Positions 11,798 to 24,435 are shown, counted from the stretch's first letter. The stretch is 64,000 nt of DNA from Gracilaria gracilis (GCA_030374805.1 JARGSG010000082.1:1-64000); one strand, 5' to 3'. Notes: generated from the letters alone by a model not told the origin. Numbers and translations: made by a program.

Positions 11798-13417
11798 TTG
11801 AATCTGGACCGGCTGCAGTCGATGAAGTGGTTACCAGAGAAACAGCTCCCCAAACGCTTAATACCACTTACGATGACATACCGCTACAAACGGGACAACG
11901 CTGGCAATTTTATATCTCACAAAGCGCGATGCTCAGTCCGTGGTGACCGAATGGTGCCTCACATCGACTACAACCTAGAACAAACTGCGGCTCACCTACC
12001 ACAAAATTCTACCGTCCGAATCCTCCTCGCTTTGAAAGCCCAACACAATTTGTTCCTGGAACACTTTGACATAACGTCTGCGTTTACTCACGAAAAATAT
12101 AACCATAGTCAAGCTGTCTTTGTCAAGCAACACCCGAATTTTGATGGTTCGTATGCTCACGCTACGCGTGGAGGGCAGCTCATACTCAATCTATATGGAA
12201 CACCACCAGCTGGTCACACGTTTCTGACAGAGGCATGGAAGTACCTGAAAACACTCGGATTTCAACAATCCGAGGACGATCCCGCTCTATTCATATCAAG
12301 ACAAAACGAAGACTCATATATCATCATCTGCTTGAATATGGACGACTTTAAAGTGGCGTCAACGCATCAAAAATTCATTGACACCCTCTTCCACAATCTA
12401 CAATCAAAATACACCATCAAAAAATTAGGGACACCAACAAAATACCTAGGATGGAAAATCAGAATTTATGGTGACGGATCAGTTTCAATATTACAGCCTC
12501 AAACTTTCCAAAAAATCTTGGAACTAATGAATCTCCAAAATGCCAAAGGCAAGAAGCACCCTTATACCTCAGGCCTTGGTTATCAACCACCCAACCAACA
12601 CGACACGATAAACTCAAAATCTTATAGCCTATACTGCCAAGTAGTTGGATGTCTGCGATGGCTTGCAGATTGTACTCGCGCTGATATCGCCTTCGTAACT
12701 TCCAAGCTTGCCCTAGCTTTAACCACCCCGACAGATCGACATTGGAAGCACCTCAAATCCGTCGCTAGGTACCTAAAACGCCCGCAAGAATATGGTTTAT
12801 TCTATCGTGGCAGTAAACCGATGGGCGCCAAATGCAACCCAATTACATCGTACACAAATGCCGACTTTGCGGGAGACACAGCCATGGAACGCTCAACCTC
12901 TGGCGCAGCTCACTTTTTGCATAACAAACTAATAGACTGGTGCTCGAAACTGCAAAAGGTTCCAGCACTCTCCACATGTGAGGCCGAGTACATTGCAGCA
13001 ACGAGCGCTTCTCGTGATACACTTCTATTTCGCCGCATCCTTTCATTCCTTGGCTTTTCCATTGACGGACCTTCTTCCTTATTACTTGACAATCAAGCCG
13101 CCATCTCTGCCACATCCCATAGTGGCGCCTCAAAGCGACGAAAATACATTGACCTACGGCACCATTTCATTCCACATCACGTCAACGAAGGGAACATTGC
13201 AGTGGGCCACATTCCAACAGGCGCCATGCGAGCGGACATCTTTACCAAGGTGAAAAAACCAGGAACGTTTGCCAAAAACGTTAACATGCTTCAACTGCAA
13301 CCTGTTTCGCGACCTCCTAGCGTCGGGGGGTCTGTTAGCACGCCAAACCGTGTAGACGCCAGCAGCTCGGTCACAGACACTACGAAGCACGCTGTTAGCA
13401 CGCGTGTCCACGCATAG
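11798..13417 (+). CDS. copia reverse transcriptase and RNase H, open 539-residue frame
   Basis: This is the C-terminal half of the copia polyprotein. Its first codon is only the point after an upstream stop, so no true start is implied. RT signatures run from HKARCSVRGDRM through FDITSAFTHEKY to the catalytic box, which reads NMDDF where most copia RTs have VDD. RNase H follows with YTNADFAGD, STCEAEYIA, LDNQAAISA and the terminal RADIFTKV. The frame is uninterrupted, in contrast to gag and integrase. It would act in cytoplasmic particles. The Met in the YxDD-like box may be natural for this clade or may be decay. Confidence 0.9.
   Translation: MNLDRLQSMKWLPEKQLPKRLIPLTMTYRYKRDNAGNFISHKARCSVRGDRMVPHIDYNLEQTAAHLPQNSTVRILLALKAQHNLFLEHFDITSAFTHEKYNHSQAVFVKQHPNFDGSYAHATRGGQLILNLYGTPPAGHTFLTEAWKYLKTLGFQQSEDDPALFISRQNEDSYIIICLNMDDFKVASTHQKFIDTLFHNLQSKYTIKKLGTPTKYLGWKIRIYGDGSVSILQPQTFQKILELMNLQNAKGKKHPYTSGLGYQPPNQHDTINSKSYSLYCQVVGCLRWLADCTRADIAFVTSKLALALTTPTDRHWKHLKSVARYLKRPQEYGLFYRGSKPMGAKCNPITSYTNADFAGDTAMERSTSGAAHFLHNKLIDWCSKLQKVPALSTCEAEYIAATSASRDTLLFRRILSFLGFSIDGPSSLLLDNQAAISATSHSGASKRRKYIDLRHHFIPHHVNEGNIAVGHIPTGAMRADIFTKVKKPGTFAKNVNMLQLQPVSRPPSVGGSVSTPNRVDASSSVTDTTKHAVSTRVHA
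13325..13332 (+). promoter_or_regulatory. Polypurine tract
   Basis: Six Gs and TC directly precede TGTTAG at 13333. A purine run at this place primes plus-strand DNA. Its position supports an LTR start at 13333 over one at 13393. Confidence 0.6.
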
Positions 13418-13490
13418 CATTACAACCAGTAAAGCCCATGCGCCGACGAGGCACGGACATTGTCCGAGCCATCGATTCCTGTTCGTCACA
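13333..13490 (+). repeat. 3' LTR of copia element, with internal direct repeat
   Basis: The LTR appears to be 158 bp, from the TGTTAGCACGC next to the G-run. A second TGTTAGCACGC starts at 13393, and from there 98 bp align with the 5' LTR. The extra 60 bp are absent from the 5' LTR. Confidence 0.8.
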
Positions 13491-13495
13491 CATAT
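13491..13495. repeat. Right target-site duplication (CATAT)
   Basis: It is identical to 8956-8960. Confidence 0.9.
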
Positions 13496-13659
13496 TGTTT
13501 CGGTAGAGCAGCAGGTAACGAGCCACAATTTAGGGAATAACGAAGTGATATTATAAAAACTATGACTCGCGACTTGGTTTACCGAACATTTAATTACAAG
13601 AGTAATTGACCAAACTTCGGAAGAGTTTTATGCGAACTGAATATCTAACGAGCATAGAA

Positions 13660-16183
13660 CTGGGATGCCCCGTCGAAGTTTGTACTCGATGCTGGTCACT
13701 TCCCCAATCATGTCTGTCGTGACGAGCTCCCACCCCAGCGCGTCGATCGTCCCCAGCATGCTAGGATCCCAGCGCTAGCAGCATGCCCACAATCCCGCCA
13801 ACGCACCCCGTCGCCATCAGCGAGATAATCGTTTTCTGCATGCAGTTCGTCAGCGTCACGAACGCCACTGCCAGCATGGTGCCGGTACCGATGAATATCG
13901 AGCGGACGAACGGCTCCTGGCTCCACATCCACAGCATCCACGACAACAGGCGGATCTCTGCGGCCACTTCGCCCTCGAATCCTTTCGCTACGATGGCTGT
14001 GCCAACCGTTGCCGGCACATTTCCGTTTACGCGCAACATTGCCACTTTTAAACCGTTGTACACCGGCCTCATCCACTTGAACTTCAAAACGAATTGGCTA
14101 CGAGTTGTAAACCGGATCTCCATAAACATCACTGCATCTTACCACATGGACAGCGTAATCACCTGCGTCTGCAGGTAACGCTTGACCAGCTTTTCTACGT
14201 TGGCCAATGTACACTGGCCAATTCAAGCACGTCCTTCACCAGTTGCCGCTGCGTGTGAAACGTCTTGAGGCCGTCTTCATCGCCCAAATGCTGCGTGCGC
14301 TATTGTCTGTAACCTCACACCCATGTCCACCGCGTCCATGTCAGATACAGCCATCAGCCTCTTGTCATTCACCACTGATTCGCACGTGTTCAAAATGGGT
14401 TGCTGCGCCTCTTTCTTGCGCATTTCAAATCCCTCGTCCAGCACCACCTTGCCTAGAGATTCAGGTCGGAATCGAGACGTGCCAGAGGAATCAATGCCCG
14501 CACTCTCCCTCAATTGGTCGCAGCTTGGTCGCGCCGTAGATACTTGAAGCCAAAAACACCAGCGCTACGATCACCAGACCGTACCGAAGTAGGTTGATGA
14601 TTGGGGTCCATTGCCCACCGAAAAACCGCTCCAGAAAGCTGTAGTGTAGCCTGGCTTTGTCGTTTTTCTTCAGCCATTGTTCGCGCAGAACCGTAAAGTA
14701 AAACGCCATGCTATTTTGTTTGCTGTTCGACTTCTTTATGCACGACACGCACCCACACTATGACCAGAATCGGTGTCACAGAGTCACCGCCGACGGTTAC
14801 GTGGTTATTACCAGCGCAAACTGTGCTAGCACTAACAACCCCGCCAACACGCCCAGTGTGCTCGTGAGAAGGGTCGGAGACGTGGCCGTTACGAAGAACG
14901 CCGCCGCGGTCGGCACCGATGTCACTGCTATCGCCCTCACGGCCCGGCCGTACGTACAGTCCATTCTTTTCACAATTCCTGCCTTAGTTCTGAGGTCCAC
15001 CGAGACTGTTTCCACGCGTCTGTGAACAAAAACTCGTCATCAGCACCGATGCAGAGAAGCAGAAAAAGCGAGAAGATCTGGAGCGCTGCAAAGTACTTTT
15101 GCTGAAACACTAATCGGTAGATGATGCATGCAAGCGGGAACGAGAAAAACACTTGACCCATTGCCGCCGCAGCCAAGAACTGACTACCAGTATGAAACCA
15201 GATGATGAGGAACACAAGCAAGATGGCCACCACGCAGAATGACAGGTCTCTCAGTTCAATGCTTGAGAATGCGGCGTTTCTCAGCTTGCTGCCCATTAGA
15301 GTCACTTCTGTTTTCGGCGGCATTGACAGCGCTTCGACTTGATCCATTCTGTCCAGTCCCCACTGGATGTAATGGTTTTCTTGTTCTTCTCGTCTGTTCT
15401 CAATGGACGAAAAGTTGCGGAAAGGGCCCCCAATGCGCAGAATATTGAGCATGAGCCAGGTAGAGTTTGTTCCCTGCAAAATGTTGTCGCCTACCAGCTC
15501 ATTGTACTTCGGATTCACCACGATCTTACCATAGCTGTCAGTCTGCAGCAACGGGTTCAAACACAAGGAGAAAGGTTCTTCTGACGTCTGTTGTTCTGTG
15601 TTAAATCTGCCACCATGGCAGTCTCCCTGCCATTTGCCACTCAGAAACGGACTATTCAGCAGCGACAGCGGCGAAGCGCAATTGAACTGCTTTTCTTCGC
15701 AGTCTTCTATCTCTGTATCATTCATATAGCAGTACTACGGGTACCCTGAATCGCTGAGAATCTTGTCCTTAATCTGCTTCAGCGTGGCCAAGTTCTCGCC
15801 AGTCAGCACGTTATTGGCACTTCGCTTCTGCTCGCCATTGGATCGGAGTTGAAACTCAAATGGCAGCTTTCAGCGAAACCAAGTGCTGGAGTCAAAGTTC
15901 AGTGGTTGGTTCTCTCTCTCTACGACGGGCTCGGAAGAGTTGAATGCATACGCCTCGCGCGCGGATTGTCGTGCGTCGTGAAGGGGATTAATTTCGTCGT
16001 TGCAATTGAAGAGTCTCCTCCTTTGGGGTCGTCAAACGCAAACTGATGCGAAAATGCAATAAGAGCTATGGCGAGTATCGCAAACGCTTAACAAATAAGG
16101 CAAGTCTTCTTGGGCCAGTTGCCTGATAAGAGCGCCCACCGAAAGACTTTGCGGTCTGGATCCGAGACGTCAGTGGATGCCAT
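13660..16183 (-). pseudogene. Patched/Dispatched-like RND membrane protein, pseudogene
   Basis: The likely start is the ATG at 16183 (MASTDVSDPDRKV), followed by a first membrane segment. The 15725-14970 part holds a sterol-sensing-domain-like block of hydrophobic helices ending in CIGADDEFLFTDAWKQS, the signature of Patched, Dispatched and NPC-type RND proteins. The next frame gives TYGRAVRAIAVTSVPTAAAFF (14797-15015), and a late frame gives the C-terminal helices (13761-14132, with CVGGIVGML). Stops lie in the first helix (near 16095) and at several other places, and the frame changes at least four times. The last helices of the RND fold are missing. A real member would be a proton-driven transporter of lipids or sterols. 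I see no intact product. Confidence 0.8.
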
Positions 16184-16588
16184 GCTGCTGCCACCTCCAT
16201 CGCATTTTCAAGAGTTTCCAATAGCAGTTTCAAAAAGATGAGACGGCCAAGTGCCTAGCACATAAAGAGTCGCGTTCGCAGTAAAGAAAGGACCTTATAC
16301 ACAGAGTATGAGTCCGCTGTCCACTCGGGTCCCTTTGAGACCGTCGACGATCGACGTCGAAACCCGGGCCAGCCGGCGCATCTCGCAGGTCGACCTCGCT
16401 CGAGATTCTCTGCTGCCAACTGCCCAAAGAGCCTCACGGAGATCGAATATATTGTGCTTCAAAAAGAGCTAATTCCGCAAACAATCACGACGATCAAATC
16501 TCTATCAGATCGTTCCCAAGTAACACGTCACTAGCCGCCCGTCCTCTGCCAACATAGACAGCGTGCCACTCTGCTTTCTTTAGCCCCA

Positions 16589-17382
16589 CTACACAAAGTC
16601 GTCTTCAAATGTCGAAATGCAGCGACGCTGCTCATCGAAGAACCGTCTTTGCCCAACCAGACATGGCCGTCCCTTCAACGGCAGCGAGCGGACCACTTCA
16701 AGTGATTGCCAACGCCACACACTGAACTGCTCCACAGATTCGTCCGCCATGTCACTTTCATCCATTAACCATTCGGTGACCACGTCATTATGCTCGTTGA
16801 ACGACAGCTCGCGCACGTTCCGCTTGCAAGCCACAAATGCACGCAATCGAAAATCGGCCAGGTTCCATACCGCGATCCGTTTAAGATATTTGTCTAACGT
16901 GCAGATTAAACGCCCATCATGAGACAACGCTAAGCTCGCCAAGTTCTTGAACCCCCTTTTTCTATCACTTCGCCGCGGTCCCTCGTCACGTATGCGCCAT
17001 ACAAGCATTTTTCCCCTACAGTCGCAGCGAACACAGAACCATCTTTGTTCAGCGCTCCGTTCTTAATATTCTCGAACAGTGGCATTGCTAGAAACGAAAC
17101 CAGTTCCCGCGTTCGAACGTTCGGTATAAAAACCATGCACCTATCAGCCGTTAGTAGCTCACCTCCAAATGCGCCAATAGGATCCATCTGTGATCTAGCC
17201 TCTTCTCATACGTACTTTTCTGCCTTCTGGCTACCATTTTGTTTCCAAAAACGAACGCCACGTGCGCATAATGTCGCGAAAATCATCCCATTCACACCAA
17301 ACCTTGCATGCGTCAATTCATATCGTTCGCGTTCGCTGATTTCACAACGTGATGACCAAGGCAATAGTGATTCCATTGACAT
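16589..17382 (-). pseudogene. WD40/beta-propeller-like protein, pseudogene
   Basis: From ATG at 17382 the frame reads 58 codons to an in-frame TGA at about 17210, then continues in phase through MDPIGAFGGELL. It then shifts by one base in the run A5G5 near 16960 and continues to the stop at 16589. Blade-like pieces are visible (NLASLALSHDGRLI, KRIAVWNL, EQFSVWRWQ), typical of WD-type strands. I cannot name the family member. The TGA could be a mutated Arg CGA codon. The homopolymer shift could be a sequence error. Confidence 0.5.
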
Positions 17383-17399
17383 AGAACGAGACTGCGACT

Positions 17400-19140
17400 A
17401 ATGTTATGCTGGAAAGAGCTGCTGACAATAAGGTCTTGGTGCAGCACCAACTAATTGACGAAGGCCTTCCTACAACAGGTATTAAAATAGAGATTGAAGA
17501 TGTTACACTAACGGTGCGAAATATACCGAGGTCTTGAACTAACCGTAGGGCAACGTATTTCCGAAGACGTGTCTCGGTTAACGTGAGATACAGGCGAAGT
17601 TGATTTCCGGGGTGCAGTTTTCGTTTTTGTTATAGTGGTGAAGCGGTCCGTATGTTAGAGGAACAATGTGAAAAAGTATTTCAGGGTTGAAGAGATTAAT
17701 AATTGAAGACTTACGTTGTCGTTGATGTCGACTGAACCGCAGTGTTACCCATACAGGCTTGTGTCCAGTACCGAGAGGGAATCAGAATGAAACGTATTAG
17801 AATGGTGGAAAAGAGGTGATGCACTTGAAACGAAGATTCATGATTACTCGTGAGTGATTCGGACGACGGTGAGAAGAAACAGAAAGTTGATAAACTGATG
17901 CTGGAGTTTTAAGGTCGATTTGGGTCTGGATTTGAGCCACATATGATAGATGGAATAGTATCCTAGGAATATCCAAACCACAACCTACATGTAACATGTT
18001 GAAGATGGAGATTCATAAATCATGGTCAGCATGTGAAAGAAGTCCAGAACAAGTAACTCACAGGTACTTTCGAAGGTGATTGGGGATTGTCCGAATGCAT
18101 ATATCGAATATAAAAAAATAGAAATGCATTACGACCGTGAGATTGTACATGCAGACATGCTTACCACTGAGACCTATTAACTTCATATGCTTCGAAGCTA
18201 TAGAGAACAGAACATGAGCAAAGCATACGTTTCCCAAATGCGAAACACAATGTGAGCCTTTAAATAGCATGCAGGAGATACACACTAGATTTCTTGCAGT
18301 ATGACTAACGTGAAGAAAGATTGTTGAATTCGAGTGAATACGAGAGAGTGCGAAGCATGAGGTTCCCAATCCAAGATGTTATCTCAGTTAGATACATGCC
18401 GACGTACGGGCAAACGCGACAGGGAAAGTGGAAGGTCACGGACTCTCTTCGAAGTCCAATGAGGCTGAATGACAATTCCGAGCGAGTACAAGAAAAAATA
18501 TGTATCTCTTGTTATCCCCGGACAACCGAAGTACAAATAATAGGCATCGAATGCGAGAACCTGGTCTTCATCTTGAACTCGCATGTTGCGCATAACTTAC
18601 ATGGATCGGGGAATTGCGAACGCAAATGAACAGACCAAGCGAAGCCCGAGATCCCTGTAGTAGCTCCGATATGCAGAAGGCTGGGTTTTCACTGAGCGTA
18701 GTGAAACTCAAGATGAAAAATACAAATTTATTCGACAAATTTCTTCAGATACGCACAAAAGGATTCCCATGTAAGATATCCTTTTTTTTGGTAAGCGTAT
18801 TCGATAGTTCGAATAACCTCAGCCGATAAAACTGGCATCTTCGTTCTTCTATGGATTGCAATTCCGTCCGTTGCTCTCAAATCGCATTTCACAGTGATGA
18901 AAACTCCCGTTCGATTACTGTACGGTTCATTAGCACTCTCTTAGGAATCTATTGGAAGCAAGGAATGGATTCATTTCATTTCATATAAGTCTGAATCATT
19001 AAGCATCATGCTACCTTTCGAGAGACAGACCTTGTAGACGATAAACCTCATGCGCTGCAGCACGAGCATTCTTTCTCGTTGAATACCGGTACGAATTCTG
19101 TAATGGATCCACGAAATAGGTCTCTTTACCCCTCACCCGC
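17400..19140. other. AT-rich region, no supported gene
   Basis: Only short frames without recognisable motifs occur here on either strand. No repeats of note are seen. Confidence 0.5.
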
Positions 19141-19459
19141 CCAATGTTTACCGTTTGCTCAATGACGGATACCTGATTCGACAACGCTGATATACTTTCA
19201 ACGGAAACCCCTTGGAACCGCCTTCCTTCGCTTTGGAAACCTTTTGCGAACGCTTATCCTTGCTTTCCTCTCTCGAATCCACGTGATGCCCATTGAATGA
19301 GGCAAAAAAGGCTTGTTTTTGTAAAACATTGTGCTCAGAAAATAACAATATCTTGCCGTAGTAAACATGAAATTCCTACTCTTCGGATCCCTGAAAGTGG
19401 GCATCTGTAAAATAAGAAGATCCGGAGTTCTCGGAAAGATTTTACATCAGACTACAGTA

Positions 19460-22270
19460 TTACACGGTGACGTATTCGTCGCTTTCTTTTTCATCGAGAA
19501 GGCCTGCCCAGGCTCCGACTCCTTCTTGGGTATTGATTTCCGATTGAATAAGGGGTATCGATGAGATATCTGATACCTCTCTGTTGCGCTCGTAGTACTT
19601 CCGCAATAACGTCTTGAATTCGCATCTGACTACGTCTGAAAGTTGGTTAGAACTGAAGATCTTCTGTGGGTGACGAAAAGTAAACCCTTCTAGCTCCTGT
19701 TCTGAACTCCTGCACACTAGGTCTGGCCTTTCCTGCACATCTTCATCATCAAGTAGTGGGATCTTAATGCCTTCTGTTGAGCAATAGAGCTTGACAGCTT
19801 CTGTAACCTTCACACTTTTCACAATAGACTCAGCGAACCTTAACGTAGAAATGCATTTCCTGTTGAGGAAGCCGACATAGTTCTCAATGCTCCATTGCGA
19901 GACCAGAGACAACGGTCCGCAACTTCTTATGGAATCCTCCAGATGCAGGAGAAGATGATACGCATACTTACAAAGATGTTGGTTTTCACTGTGATAGTTG
20001 AAATACGTTCTCGAAAAGTGGAGAAAGAAACTGCGAGAAAGAGATCCCAACCTTCTCGCCTCTTCATTTTAAAGGCTCCATCATAGAAAATTTCGCAGAG
20101 ATCTACAAACATTTTCCACCCAGATAACAAATTTGGTGGGAGGAGACCATCAAGAACAACTAGACTGAGATGAAGCACAAACGCTTTCCATTCATTCGCC
20201 TTCCACCTCCTGCGCTCATCCAAACTTCTCGGACATCTGATACGATCGTTGAACCATCGCCCTGTTCCGTGTAGCCTAATGTTCAGCTCTTCTTGCTTCA
20301 ACTTGTTGTCCAGAGAAGATATGTCAAAGGTAATATCCCTTTCACCCATTCCAATAGAAACGAGATCAGGAGCAATGTTCTCGAACAAAAAATGCATATT
20401 GTCTATTGGGAAATTTTCGAATGGATTTATGAAGGGCAACCTTTCAATTAACGGGCTCAATGTTGTAGAACGTATCCCAAGTTCTTTGCATCGTTGATTT
20501 AGCCCTTGTTTCTTCAAGTTTTGCGATTGATTCCGAATGTCTCGAATAGTCTTCAGGAATTCATTTATATTCCGCAACGGTAGTTTCCTGGGACTCCAGA
20601 GTTTCTGTCTTGTGGCCCTGCGGTTCATAATCTTGGTTATCTGTGAGGGGTAGTAACACATGATTTCTTTTAGTGTCAAACGTTCCGCGAATAGTACAAA
20701 ATCTGCATGGGACGATAGCATTGTAGCCTTTGAAATATTTGAGCTTGTTCAGGGCTGCAAGATCTCCCTGAACAGACAGTAAATGGAAACGGACATTGCG
20801 TTCAACCACATCCCACATTTGAACTTTATTTCCTTTTCTTAATTCTTCCAGCTCTTTAATGAGAGGGCGCAAGAACGATGTAAGATTATCGGGGGCCTTT
20901 GGTCCTGGAATTATTGAAACTGAAAGCATATTCCTTAGTTTAAATCGCTCAGATTGTGGTAGATTTAGGACGAGAAGGACTATAGGCTAGTAACTATACT
21001 CAGTTTTCGTGAACGCCGAAACTCCATCCGTCGATAAGGGCAGAAAAATATCATACTTTACGGCCCGAATGCAACCGACCTGTTGCAAAACGTCCCGAAA
21101 CAACCTCCCAGACACGAAGTCCTCGTAGTTCTTACTCTCCAGCAAACCATGGATTCTTTGGCTCATCATTGTTCTCTGAAAGTGCTCGTAGAGCAAAATC
21201 CCTCTTTGTTTGTCCATTAACTGGCTCCGAATACGATCCCAGATTCCAATATAGCAGTACTGAGATATTGTGGCCGGCTGCGTTCTGCACCTGAGATGAT
21301 GACAAGAGCCTCGTCTAATCACGGCTCGATTGTATAAAGCTTCCTGTCTTTTGGAGCAGAAAGGGAGGATGTCAAAAGAGAGAAAAGAATATCGAATTAA
21401 GGCTCTATGCAGACCATTTTAGGATGAAAATAACGTATCTCGGTCTCGGAGCATGTCATTTATCATAGATACCGTGACTCTACCATGCTTTAGAGCACAG
21501 CCAACGATAAACGCATGCCGTTTCATGAAATCGAGCAGTCGGTATTTGGTGGGGTTTGTAAAGCACCATTCGTGTTGGGGATCGTTGCCTATTACGTCCT
21601 CTCCAATTTCTGAAAGTGGAGTTTCGGGATTACTCCATGTGCCTGCGTCCATGACCAAAATACTGCCCTGGCATCCTACCTCTGATATGCTTGATAAGGA
21701 ATGATTTTCGTGGGATGAATGATGACCGTAAGGTGAGGGGAGGTTGATATAAGTGTAATGGGAAATTCGTTCGCCAGAGCCGTCTCGGGATTTTGTGTCA
21801 CGAGAATGAGGACAATCATTCAATGTATCGCGCAGTTCTGGTACTTTAACGCTTGAAAACTCTTCATGGTCTCTGCCTTTTGACTCTTCAGAAGGAGAAC
21901 GATTCTGTGCATCATGATTCTTCAGCTCAAGGCTAGCGCTGCTATGGTACTGAAAGTTCAAATGTCGCCCTCGTTTTGATTCCTCACTGGAAGGAAGTAA
22001 ACGAATGGAGTTCTTTTGAGTACTTCCGGTGGTGAGATCGATGGAAGATGTACCATCGGAACCATAACTCTTGCCAAGCAAAGAAGAAGATAATGCTATC
22101 GTAGTCACCAGTTGCGGAGGAAGAATCGCTCTTGGCGGCCTCCGGTTTAGGTGTGACTCCAGTCGGAGAGAATTGCAGTAATGTCGGAAGGCGGTTGTTC
22201 TGCTTATAATCTTCCCATTAGTACAAGGGCAATGACTTAGTTGCGAACAGCGATATCCCGCGAGACGCAT
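19460..22270 (-). pseudogene. TNP2 (CACTA-type) transposase, decayed
   Basis: Five collinear blocks in different frames make up one transposase. The N-terminal 22270-21419 block has a Cys/His cluster (CSQLSHCPC) followed by a low-complexity linker. The 20929-20561 block has the TNP2 hallmark PGPKAPDNLTSFLRPLI and AIVPCRFCTIRG. The 20721-19927 block has LPFINPFENFPIDNMHFLFE, the His/Asp region typical of TNP2 and its C-terminal partner domain. The 20050-19460 block has LLLHLEDSIRSCGPLSL. The family moves CACTA elements by cut and paste using an RNase H-like core. Frames change at least four times, so it is dead unless some breaks are introns. I found no terminal inverted repeats. Confidence 0.85.
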
Positions 22271-22588
22271 TGTACTAGAATCTGCATTCAGGAGCGCAGT
22301 TCAGTATGAGCCCGTAGAGAGTGGCGAGTTGGAGTCACTGATGGGAATGTCATGGGCAAAAGTTGGGAAGGTTTCACACTTTTCGTTTCGGTCCTTCCAC
22401 CATAAGAATTGCGGTGAACCGAATCTCTACTGGGCATATGTTTTCTATTGTGTATGGGTCTCTGGCTTCGCCTATAGTTTTCTTTCGTCCTGGATCGCGT
22501 GAAATCTTTCCTTTCTCGAGTTTAAATCGTTCCGTTTCCCTACTCAGTATTCATTGCTCACATCCCATCCAGAGCTGACTTTGTTGCG

Positions 22589-23854
22589 GTGTTGATGAAA
22601 CGAGAAGTTCTGAAGCATCCTCACGAGAATGGTCGTCGAGGAAATGTTTACGTCGGAGAAGCGTTGGAGCATGCTATTAAGGAGCACAACTTCGCTGTTA
22701 CCACGGAGTCGAACCGCATTCTACCCCTTCCGTGTTCCGGAAGAGCATATTCTTATCGAATAATGAAAGCAGTTGGCGTCGAGCTGGAAGCATTTGAGGT
22801 CCTTCATCGCTATTATGGAAAGTGTACTTTTCAAGAGATTGAGCAATTGTTTTCAAAGCCCAAGCATGAGCTTCAAACAGAGTTGAGACGGGTAATGCGA
22901 GAATTGGCCAAATGCTTCGAGCATATGCTTGCCACGACTGGTCTATGGGAAGCTAATGAAGCGATTAAGACAAAGCTTGTGAACCAGAAGTCCGCTGTGG
23001 CCAGACAGAAGAGGAAACGTCGCAAAGAAAAGAATCTGAAAGAGGGAATTGAGACAGAACAGTCTTCCCGTGACATTGAAATCAATTAAAGAAACATGGC
23101 GAAATTGGATCGTATGGTTACGGCCCGAAAAGAGAAAGCCAAGCTTCGTACAGTCATTGAACTAAATTGGAAGGACCTCCAAGAACACCACGAATCCTCC
23201 ACTGATGATTCTGTCCAGCGCGAGAGTGGAATAGGCGTAAAATCACACAGAGATCGACATTCTGGAGTGAAGAGACGGCATGATAGCCAAGATTGTAATG
23301 CAAAACGGGGTATGAAGCGGGTCGAAAAGCGATTCAAGGTAGTTAATACCTCGAGAGCTGGTCCTCGTCATTATGGTGAGATTTCGGTTTCGACTACGTC
23401 GTCTTCCCGTTAGAGTCAAAGCTACTAAATCTTGAGATCTTCAACCCAGCTGCACACGGTATATTTGGACACACCATGCAACAGCAGCAATAGTACCGTA
23501 CATGGGGATGATGACGATGAGACTGGGTGTAAAGTTGGATTGAAAGAAACAGTGGTATCGCGTAGAACCACACAAGTCATCGATTATGGAGAGAACAATA
23601 ATGGGAATAGCGGCTGCGGTGAAGAAGTTGTGGAAGATGAAATTCAGAGGGATTTTGTTCGGAAGAAGCGGAAACCGGCAGCCAAAAAGCCGAGAAACCG
23701 CATGCTGCTCACGAACCAAGCGCCCGGCGATATCTCACTGGCAGACTGTGACATCTATTCGAGATCAAAATGGAACAGAGGCTCAAAAGCGTCCCCTTCG
23801 AACTTTTCAAAACATAATTGTGATCTCCTCGAAGCTCGGAAGCGTCATAAGTGA
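22589..23854 (+). pseudogene. Accessory ORF divergent from the TNP2 transposase
   Basis: Three open stretches (22589-23089, 23096-23413, 23432-23854) lie in the same frame, separated only by stop codons at about 23087 and 23411 and one more shortly after. About 420 codons therefore form one broken gene. The first part contains FEVLHRYYGKCTFQEIE and a basic, probably coiled tail (ARQKRKRRKEKNLKEG). The end is strongly basic (VRKKRKPAAKKPRNR) and could be a nuclear signal. It starts 319 bp from the transposase start on the other strand, so the two may share a promoter region. I do not recognise the family. A helper gene of the transposon is the simplest reading. Confidence 0.55.
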
Positions 23855-24435
23855 CGTCTATGAGTGTAGTTGAGGTACAGTTTCCAGGAGGTAATTATGC
23901 TATGCGTCAATGTCCAAATTGATTGTAATAGAGGTATTGGGTAACCATATTCTCCGTACTTAACAATCTCACAGCAGTTTCCTGCAATATTCCGACTGCT
24001 GGAGATCTGGAGACGGGGCTTTTTTGAAGGCTTTTGCTCTTCCAAAAGTTCGAAGAAAAGTAATTAAAGCTCCATTGATGCTTTTGGGCCCTTCCAGTGA
24101 GATTTAGTGCCGTACACAGCCTTGTAATAGTCATCTGCAAACGCTGTGTGCAACACGAAAAGCGTACGACAAGTACTTCAAGTGAAGTACATAGCTCTCT
24201 GCTTTGTTTGGAACCGGCTCCATTTGCTACCCTTCGTAGAGCTCCAGGGCTTGTGTGTTGCTCAAGTAACGTCCCACATATTTTGGGGGGACACGATAAA
24301 AGTACTTGTCCAATTCTGAACGACAGATGAGAGGGGACACGAAATCTGGAGATACAGAATGAGCGAGAGAATGATATCGATATTGCAAGCAGCTAATACT
24401 TCTTGTCATACACTTCTTCTTCACAACCTTGTTGA

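Larger units (their letters stand above)
8961..13490 (+). mobile_element. Complete Ty1/copia LTR retrotransposon
   Basis: The element has 98 bp homologous LTRs that start TGTT and end CACA, flanking CATAT duplications, a primer site and a polypurine tract. The order gag, protease, integrase, RT, RNase H (integrase before RT) defines copia. The two LTRs differ at about 8 of 98 aligned positions, so the insertion is old. gag through integrase are broken by stops and frameshifts, while RT/RNase H is open. It inserted 165 bp beyond the satellite edge. Confidence 0.95.
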
